Below, piece after piece: positions 57,534 through 64,000 of a DNA stretch of 64,000 nt (positions are counted from its first letter, which is position 1; each line of letters opens with the position of its first letter). Position numbers and translations under genes: made by a program. The notes under the pieces were generated by a model, which saw nothing but the letters and a program-made list of their open reading frames with translations, made no database searches and was not told the DNA's origin. Source of the DNA: Planctopirus ephydatiae (GTDB taxonomy: Bacteria > Planctomycetota > Planctomycetia > Planctomycetales > Planctomycetaceae). The DNA lies in assembly GCF_007752345.1 (NCBI RefSeq), contig NZ_CP036299.1:3435501-3499500 (forward strand), in the 5' to 3' direction.

Positions 57534-59357
57534 TTAGCCGACAATTTCGGCTGTGAGCTTGTCGAACTCTTCGACTTTTGCCGCCAGTACATCAATGCTG
57601 CGCGACCAGAATTCTGGCTGAGTGAGATCGAATCCGAACGATACCTTGACGGCGTCTTCAGCATCCATGCTTCCCGTACACTCCAGGAACTTCACAAAGT
57701 CCGCAGCGAACGCTGATCCCCGGCTTTTTCCTTCGGAAAAGAGCCCCAGAGAAAGCAGATATCCGAAAGTATACGGGAAGTTGTAAAACGGAATCCCCGT
57801 GAAATAGAAGTGGAGCTTCGAGGCCCAGAAACGAGGATTCCAGCCATCTTCAGCCAGGGCATCGAGGTAAGCCTCTTTCTGAGCAGCGACCATCAACTGG
57901 CTCAAATCGTTGGCGGCAAGTTCGCCATTCCGCCGGGCTTTGTGGAAGTTGTCTTCAAAGATAAACCTCGCGTGAATGTTCATCAGAAAGGCCACACCAT
58001 CAGCCAGAGCGGCATCAAGCTGGCACAACCTGTCGTACGGATGTTGAGCCTGCTGCATACGGGCATCTGCCAGCACTGCCTCAGCAAACGTACTGGCTGT
58101 TTCGGCAAGATTCATCGGGTAATCAGCGAGCAGATACGGGACATCTTTCAGCACATACGAGTGATAGGCATGCCCCAGTTCATGGGCCAGGGTCGACATA
58201 CTGTCGGCAGTCTCCGTGTATGTCATAAACATGCGGGATTGCCCCGCTGCCCGATATCCCGTGCAGAAAGCACCTTGCCGCTTACCAGCTCGATTGACAG
58301 CTTCCGACCAGCCATCCCTGAGTGCCATTCGCGCAAAATCCTGCATGTGCGGGCTGAATGAGCCAAAGGCACTCACGATCTGCTCACAGGCCGATTGATA
58401 AGGCAATTTTTCCGGCATCTGCCCCGGCTTACGAGGCAATGGAGCCGTCAGGTCGTACCACGCCAGCTTTTCCAAACCCATAAGACGGGCTTTGGCCTGC
58501 AGATATTTGAGGAGAACGGACTTCTTTTGAGTAATGACGCGCCACATCTGATTCAACGTGGCCCGGCTCATGCGATTCCACATCAGCGGCGAAACCAGAT
58601 GATCTTCGACACCTAACTGGTCATAGATCGTCAAGCGTGTTCCCGCGATATGATTGATCGCCTCGGCGCAGAGATTTTCGATCGATTTCCAGGCCACATC
58701 CGCAGCAAAGTAGTTTGATTGCCGTTCGGCACGATCAGGACTGTCGAACTGCACCTGGCTGCATGATTTTTCGACCAGCCGACCCTTTTCGAGCAACTGA
58801 ATCTTCAGTGCTCCCGAAATGCGATCGTACAGACGACCCCAGGCATGAAGTCCATCGACTGCCAGCTGATTGGCAAGATTTTCTTGAGCTTCGGGCAACC
58901 GCATGCGGGCAGCCCGCTGACGCAGTTTCCACGCATACGTCCGCTCCAACAGCCAGGGCTCCCTGGCCACAAAAGCAACGAGATCTTCCTCACTGAGCGT
59001 TCGAAAAGCCGCTTCAATCAACGCTCCCACCTGCTCACGCAAGGGAGCCAGTGATGAGAGTTCTGCCTCAATTCTTTGAAATTGGGCATTGGTCGCATCG
59101 CTCGCACAGTAGCATTCGACGTGGGATCGGAGATCCGAAATGGTGGTTTCCATGTCTTCAAACTGTGCCAGCAGTTGGCACCACACCTGGGCAGCATCGG
59201 GGGCGATCTCTGGCGCAGCACTCAGTTGTGCCACGAGATCTTCCAGACCTTTCTTGACACTGACGAGTTTCTGCTGAAATTCAGCCGTTCCTAAAGCTGG
59301 CAGCAGCGATTCCAGATCCCAGACTTCACTGTAAACCACTGTCTCTGAACCCGACAT
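57534..59357 (-). CDS. M3 family oligoendopeptidase (PepF-like)
   Basis: 607 residues, the usual PepF length. The zinc site AHELGHAYHS is near residue 390, with the downstream ETASTFAEAVL supplying the third ligand (Glu). The long helical N-terminal half is typical of the M3B/PepF branch. It cleaves short peptides in the cytoplasm; no signal peptide is seen. Convergent with the Maf/YceF gene. The MFS gene diverges from its other end. Confidence 0.88.
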   Translation of the reverse strand: MSGSETVVYSEVWDLESLLPALGTAEFQQKLVSVKKGLEDLVAQLSAAPEIAPDAAQVWCQLLAQFEDMETTISDLRSHVECYCASDATNAQFQRIEAELSSLAPLREQVGALIEAAFRTLSEEDLVAFVAREPWLLERTYAWKLRQRAARMRLPEAQENLANQLAVDGLHAWGRLYDRISGALKIQLLEKGRLVEKSCSQVQFDSPDRAERQSNYFAADVAWKSIENLCAEAINHIAGTRLTIYDQLGVEDHLVSPLMWNRMSRATLNQMWRVITQKKSVLLKYLQAKARLMGLEKLAWYDLTAPLPRKPGQMPEKLPYQSACEQIVSAFGSFSPHMQDFARMALRDGWSEAVNRAGKRQGAFCTGYRAAGQSRMFMTYTETADSMSTLAHELGHAYHSYVLKDVPYLLADYPMNLAETASTFAEAVLADARMQQAQHPYDRLCQLDAALADGVAFLMNIHARFIFEDNFHKARRNGELAANDLSQLMVAAQKEAYLDALAEDGWNPRFWASKLHFYFTGIPFYNFPYTFGYLLSLGLFSEGKSRGSAFAADFVKFLECTGSMDAEDAVKVSFGFDLTQPEFWSRSIDVLAAKVEEFDKLTAEIVG

Positions 59358-59662
59358 TATGGATGTATCCCAAGGTGGTGATGGCTACTCATCGTCTGCT
59401 TTGATCGAACGCGTAGATCGAAGCCGTTCCTGTTTAACATATTGTGGACAGAAACAGATTGAGCTGCCAGTGATCCCAATCAGAACTCGAGCAGACCTTC
59501 CGTTTGTGGAAGATCTGCAGAAGTAGTCCGGCACAGCTTTCAACGGCTGGTGAGTGGCACCGGCCCCCGGAATCAGACTACTCTTCGTCTCAGCGACTAC
59601 ACGAATTCGCTGATTCTCTCCGAGTTCCACTGTTTTCCACCGGATCTAAAGTTCTCCATACA

Positions 59663-60967
59663 ATGCCAACTGAAACCTCGACTGACTCATCGCCAGGCAA
59701 AAAAAGTTCTCGCTCTGCACTGGGAATCATCTTTCTGACGGTCTTTATCGATCTGCTCGGCTTCGGGATCGTGCTGCCACTTTTGCCCCGATATGCCGAA
59801 CACTTTCAAGCGACAGGCCTGCAGCTTTCAATGCTCTCGGCGAGCTTTTCTGCAATGCAGTTTCTCTTTTCGCCACTCTGGGGCCGGCTGTCTGACCGAA
59901 TCGGCCGTCGACCCGTGTTGATCTTTGGTCTCGCCAGCACGGCCTTTTTCTATCTGTTGTTTGGTCTCGTCACCCAATGGGGTGTGCATGGGACGATTCT
60001 TGGCCTTTCACCGCTGACCTGGCTCTTTATCACTCGCAGTGGTGCCGGGATCTCAGGTGCGACGATTTCCACGGCCCAGGCTTACATTGCCGACTGCACA
60101 GGCAAAGCCGAGCGTGGCAAAGGGATGGCCCTGATTGGTGCAGCCTTTGGGATGGGGTTTACCTTTGGGCCACTTTTGGGTGCCATGTTTGTGAGCAGTG
60201 ATCCGCAAAGTACGCCAACTCCGCTCCCGGCATTCGCTGCCGCATCGCTGTCATTCATGGCATTTCTGGCCGCTCTGTTTATGCTCCCGGAATCACTACC
60301 AGCGGCTGACCGTATCAATCATCTCGAAGCGACCGAAATCATCCCACTCTCCAAACGATTAACAGCAGTTCTCGCCCAGCCTGTTATTTTGATTTTACTT
60401 CTGACGAGTTTCATCGCGACCTTTGCGTTTTCCATCTTTGAGACCACACTTTCGTTACTCACTGAGCGATTGGGGTATTCCGACCGGGGTAACTTTTTTG
60501 TATTCGCCGTTGTGGGCATCACGCTCACGCTGGCTCAGGGACTTCTCGTGAGAAGGCTGTTACCGCGTGTGGGCGAGGTTCGGATGGCTGTTGCCGGAAT
60601 TGTTCTCATGGGCCTGGGCCTTGCGGGAGTTGCCATGAGTGGCCTGATCAGTCAACAGACATTGCTCTGGATTGCCATGCCGGTCGCCGTGATTGGGTTT
60701 GCTGCGACAACACCTTCACTCCAATCGCTGCTTTCACTTTCCGCTTCGAAAACAGAGCAGGGGGGAACTTTAGGGTTAGGTCAAAGTGCCTCTGCCCTGG
60801 CTCGTATCTGCGGGCCCTTTCTAGGCTTCCCACTCATCGAAATGAACATCTCTTCGCCTTACTTCGCTTCGACGTTGCTCCTCACGTTGAGCCTGTTCAT
60901 CTTCCTGCTGATCGCCTCGCGCTTACCGGACAGCACAGGTGATCGCAGTGCTCATGCCGCTCATTGA
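59663..60967 (+). CDS. Major facilitator superfamily transporter, TetA/multidrug-like
   Basis: 434 residues from the ATG at 59663; the open frame back to 59504 lacks coding features. Twelve transmembrane segments can be drawn. The motif A loop GRLSDRIGRRPVL after helix 2 and the motif near helix 4/5 (GAGISGATISTAQAYIADCT) match the DHA1/TetA group of proton antiporters. The substrate is unknown; drug or sugar efflux are the family's usual roles. No adjacent TetR-type regulator is seen. Confidence 0.85.
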   Translation: MPTETSTDSSPGKKSSRSALGIIFLTVFIDLLGFGIVLPLLPRYAEHFQATGLQLSMLSASFSAMQFLFSPLWGRLSDRIGRRPVLIFGLASTAFFYLLFGLVTQWGVHGTILGLSPLTWLFITRSGAGISGATISTAQAYIADCTGKAERGKGMALIGAAFGMGFTFGPLLGAMFVSSDPQSTPTPLPAFAAASLSFMAFLAALFMLPESLPAADRINHLEATEIIPLSKRLTAVLAQPVILILLLTSFIATFAFSIFETTLSLLTERLGYSDRGNFFVFAVVGITLTLAQGLLVRRLLPRVGEVRMAVAGIVLMGLGLAGVAMSGLISQQTLLWIAMPVAVIGFAATTPSLQSLLSLSASKTEQGGTLGLGQSASALARICGPFLGFPLIEMNISSPYFASTLLLTLSLFIFLLIASRLPDSTGDRSAHAAH

Positions 60968-61119
60968 ACCGATTTCATCATTTGGCATCACATACGATGT
61001 TTATGAGATGAGATAAAACTGCAAAAGAACTCGGCCCTCATCCCAGCCTTCTCCCACGAAGACGCGGGAGAAGGAGCAAGACGAGATGACATTCAGTGGA
61101 ACTTCGTTCCGAGGGCTTC

Positions 61120-61157
61120 AAAAAAAGAAGGCTCGACCAACGATGGGCCGAGCCTTC
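61120..61157 (-). terminator. Intrinsic terminator of the PVC dehydrogenase gene
   Basis: Perfect 9-bp stem GAAGGCTCG (61127-61135) / CGAGCCTTC (61149-61157); on the minus strand it is followed by seven T (61120-61126 are A or end in A). It lies 26 nt past the stop. Confidence 0.9.
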
Positions 61158-61182
61158 CTCATCAAGACTTTTCCTCTGGCAA

Positions 61183-64000
61183 TTACTGTTTGATCGATTC
61201 CAGATAGGCCATCAAAGAGGCCAGGTCTTTCACCGTCAGCTTACTCACCAGATCGACTGGCATCATCGAGAGTTCCAACCGAGTTCGCTCATCGATATCT
61301 GCTTTTTGAACGACAGTCGGCACCCCGGTGATGCTGCGGAGTTCAAGATCATCGCCGCCTTCCCTGGTCACGAAGCCACTCAAGGTTCGACCATCTGTCA
61401 GCAGGAATGACTGCGTCTCAAACCCTTGAGCAATCTTCTTACTGGGCAGAATGATCGATTCCGTAAGCTCCGCCCGGTTGTAACGTGCTGTGATTCCCGC
61501 GAGAAGCGGCCCCTTGATGGTCTCCTTACTCGAAACCGAATGGCAGGCTACACATCCCTGTCGTTTGAAAAGCCGGGCTCCCAGCTTGGCATCGCCTTTA
61601 TGCTTTTCTAAACCGGCAACCACATCTTCCATCGAAAGTGTGCCCACAAGGGGCTCATTAGGATCGACAGGCCGATCCAACTCCATCTTCTCAGAGGCGA
61701 ATCGTGCTGCTGCAGCAATGGCGCCATTCTCATTGGTTGTGAATTGCCGCACCTGAATCGCCTGAGACTCTGCCTGTGTTCGAGCCACAGCTTTTAACAG
61801 TTGAACAGTGTACTGCGGAGACGCATACGCCCGCTGAAAAGTCGCCAGGATCTGATCACGCACAGCTGCTGGTGTTCGCGAAGCTTCGACCAGCGAAAGG
61901 AGCACCGACCAGGCCACTTCCTGTTCGCCGGGCTGAGCATCAAATGCTCTTTCGGTCAGCAGAGGGACATTCTCGGCATGCCGGGCATCCTGCAGATACT
62001 CTGTCCACAAACTTGCCTGATCGTTGGGGAGTTCATCACTGGGAACGGTCTTACCAAAGCTTGCCAGCAAGCCCTTGGCGGCCTGAGGATCGGGAAGTCT
62101 GGCCATCAGGCCTCGAATCGCTGCCGATCGCGTGGCCCAGTCATTCGACTCAGAAATTGCAGCCCTCGAAAGCAGATCCAACGTAGGACTTGTTCGATCA
62201 TCGGTCGATGCCAGAAGTCGAATGGCCTGCGAATAAAAGTTGCGATCAGACTGAGCCAGTTTCAGAAGGGCTGGCACAATTCTGGGCGAAGGCACTCGAT
62301 GCCGCCTTAACTCTTTCACCAGATGCTTCAGCGTATCTCCAGAATCGGCTTCCAGAGCTGCCTCAAGTGCCGTGCGAATCTGATCACTTTGTGACCAGGT
62401 GACGGGTTTAAAGTAAGGCCCGGTGGTGTCAGGCCGTGTTCCCCACCATTTTTTATCCCATGGTGCTTCCTGGAAGTGCAGCCGACAGAGAGCTGTCCGC
62501 ACATGCTGCTGCTGTTGTTCTGTTCCACTCGAAACGAGTTCCAGAAGCCGATTGACAATCCTTGGATCGTGCAACCTTTTGGCCACGTCGATCACACCGG
62601 CAAACACCTGGGAATCATTGGTTCCAAGAGCATTGACGATCACGTCAATCGGTCGCAGTGAGACCAGAACTTCCTTCGCCACATGGGTCACAACAGCATC
62701 ATCGTTTGCGAGTACAGGAATGATCTGAGAAGCAGCAGCCGTCCATTGTTGCCTGCCGATGGCCGTCAGTGCTGCCCTGACCACTCGAGGATGACTCGAC
62801 GATAAACCAGCCACCACGAAGCCCTGGTTAGCCTTGGGCGAATCCCCCAGGGCCAGTAAAACGGCTTCCTGGCATTCTTCCTGAGTATACAGCTCTTCCA
62901 GAGCCTTGATGGCCTCAATAGTGTCGATCTGACCAAGTGTAAAAACTGCCGCCAGACGACCCGTTTTGGGCACGCTGCCAACTTGTAATGCCAGGTTTTT
63001 CAGTGCAGCCACCTGCTGTGAAGCTTCCGGACGCCGGAGCAATTCACGCTGAGCGGCCAGACGAGTCACACCTTGTTCATGGCCTACAAGTGCGACCAGT
63101 TCTTTCATCGAGAGTTTACTGAAGTCGAGTGATTCGCTTCGCTGTGCGCCTCGCGGAGTCAGCAGCAGCACATAGCCCACATCGGGTTTATCGAAGTCAA
63201 AGCCACCATTTTTCCAGCTGGCAATGTAGATCCTTCCGGAAGCATCAATCTCCATATCTGTCGGGCGAGGAACGTGCACAAATGGCTCTTGTTCCGCTTT
63301 GAAAGTGGACCCTGCCGGTGTCAATGGATGTCGGAAAATGATGCTGCGGCCCCAATCGCACGTATAGAAACTGCGCCCCAGCGGAGAGGGGAGGGCGGGA
63401 TCATCAATATAAACCGAACCACAGGGCGAGCCGCCTCCGAAATCGGCGAGACAATCGATACGGTCTTCGGGAAAGTTGATGAATTGTGAGGGATAGCCGT
63501 AGTTTCCAAACGGCACGACGTGCGAAAGTCTGACATTCCAGCCGCCGCCATCATTCGTATTGTCTCGGGTGAGCAAATTCATCTCAGGGTCGATGGCCAC
63601 GTCGTAAATATTCCGCTGACCACGCGAGACAATCTCCAGATCTGTGCCGTCGGGCTTAACCCTGACCACACCGCCACCATGCAGTTGCAAGGTTTTGCCA
63701 TCCTTGGTTTTCGCTTCGTAGAAGCCGTAATCACCCACGGCAATGTAAAGGTAGCCATCAATTCCCATCTGCATGCCGTTGGTGGTATGGTCTGCACCAC
63801 GGAACTTCAGATCAAAGCCAATCCCGTCGACCAGCACCTCACTCTTTTCAGACTTTCCATCACCATCGCGATCATGGAAGGCCGTCACAAAAGGAGGATG
63901 CTGCACGTACAACGTGCCATCATCCCACACGAGGCCACGCGGGCTGTCGAGTTCACAGAACGAGATGAATTCATCGGCCTTGCCATCGCCATTGGTATCG
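61183..64000 (-). CDS. PVC-type membrane-bound dehydrogenase/cytochrome with HEAT repeats (5' partial)
   Basis: The frame is open through the last base, so the N-terminus lies beyond the window; residues before 63930 read DTNGDGKADEF and SPRGLVWDDG, a good match to the family. Order seen: glucose-dehydrogenase-like beta-propeller (about 64000-63100; repeats such as DRDGDGKSEKSEV), HEAT-type helical repeats (about 63100-61750), and a C-terminal heme-c domain with CVACH near 61550. It corresponds to the TIGR02604/PVC-type cytochrome group, which is secreted and thought to oxidise sugars or similar compounds. It ends in a strong terminator. Confidence 0.88.
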   Translation of the reverse strand, partial: DTNGDGKADEFISFCELDSPRGLVWDDGTLYVQHPPFVTAFHDRDGDGKSEKSEVLVDGIGFDLKFRGADHTTNGMQMGIDGYLYIAVGDYGFYEAKTKDGKTLQLHGGGVVRVKPDGTDLEIVSRGQRNIYDVAIDPEMNLLTRDNTNDGGGWNVRLSHVVPFGNYGYPSQFINFPEDRIDCLADFGGGSPCGSVYIDDPALPSPLGRSFYTCDWGRSIIFRHPLTPAGSTFKAEQEPFVHVPRPTDMEIDASGRIYIASWKNGGFDFDKPDVGYVLLLTPRGAQRSESLDFSKLSMKELVALVGHEQGVTRLAAQRELLRRPEASQQVAALKNLALQVGSVPKTGRLAAVFTLGQIDTIEAIKALEELYTQEECQEAVLLALGDSPKANQGFVVAGLSSSHPRVVRAALTAIGRQQWTAAASQIIPVLANDDAVVTHVAKEVLVSLRPIDVIVNALGTNDSQVFAGVIDVAKRLHDPRIVNRLLELVSSGTEQQQQHVRTALCRLHFQEAPWDKKWWGTRPDTTGPYFKPVTWSQSDQIRTALEAALEADSGDTLKHLVKELRRHRVPSPRIVPALLKLAQSDRNFYSQAIRLLASTDDRTSPTLDLLSRAAISESNDWATRSAAIRGLMARLPDPQAAKGLLASFGKTVPSDELPNDQASLWTEYLQDARHAENVPLLTERAFDAQPGEQEVAWSVLLSLVEASRTPAAVRDQILATFQRAYASPQYTVQLLKAVARTQAESQAIQVRQFTTNENGAIAAAARFASEKMELDRPVDPNEPLVGTLSMEDVVAGLEKHKGDAKLGARLFKRQGCVACHSVSSKETIKGPLLAGITARYNRAELTESIILPSKKIAQGFETQSFLLTDGRTLSGFVTREGGDDLELRSITGVPTVVQKADIDERTRLELSMMPVDLVSKLTVKDLASLMAYLESIKQ

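Overview
The window looks like chromosome of a planctomycete with mid-50s % GC. The evidence is the family content: a BBP7-type outer-membrane barrel, a TIGR03067 protein, a PVC-type membrane-bound dehydrogenase with HEAT repeats and a CxxCH heme site, PQQ-like propeller proteins, and many secreted proteins of unknown function. A Planctopirus/Planctomyces-like genus is plausible, but that is inference.

Layout. 1-6.0 kb: chemotaxis block with a soluble PAS/GAF chemoreceptor (5' end outside the window), cheY, cheB and cheR; the last three are joined by 4-bp overlaps. 6.4-10 kb: a PAS-GAF-receiver protein without a kinase domain, and a BBP7 barrel. 10.2-15.4 kb: minus-strand Tad/Flp secretion block (tadA, tadB, tadC) followed by an NtrC-type sigma-54 regulator. 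15.7-21.2 kb: GH57 glucanotransferase/amylase, mobA-like, glutamine synthetase III. 21.7-25.4 kb: two alpha/beta hydrolases, a YdcZ transporter, folP. 25.9-26.5 kb: a small secreted Cys-Ala-Pro repeat protein. 26.8-41.1 kb: mainly housekeeping (bioB, pilT, argH, queC, queE, a class IV aminotransferase) with several unknown proteins.

41.1-52.3 kb is the striking part: an integron gene-cassette array. Thirteen imperfect palindromes, twelve of them 89-92 bp and one 69 bp, share attC hallmarks. Their outer 7-mers resemble RYYYAAC and GTTRRRY, the inner arms are GC-rich and paired, and a central TCAAAA-like segment is conserved. They alternate with small genes that all lie on the minus strand. No integron integrase is visible, so within the window it is a CALIN-type array (attC cluster lacking an integrase). 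Cargo includes a GNAT acetyltransferase, a secreted esterase, a sialate-acetylesterase-like protein, one clear and one possible SUKH protein, a TIGR03067 protein, a lipoprotein, tiny membrane proteins and one frameshifted gene. A 295-bp repeat occurs twice inside it, and the repeat's 81-bp end recurs at the array's left edge.

52.4-64 kb: return to core-like sequence with unknown membrane proteins, a zinc-ribbon membrane protein, a rhomboid homologue that has lost its catalytic serine, a Maf/YceF pyrophosphatase, an M3 peptidase, an MFS transporter and the 3' part of the PVC dehydrogenase/cytochrome gene. Seven convincing intrinsic terminators separate transcription units. No rRNA, tRNA, CRISPR or transposase was recognised.
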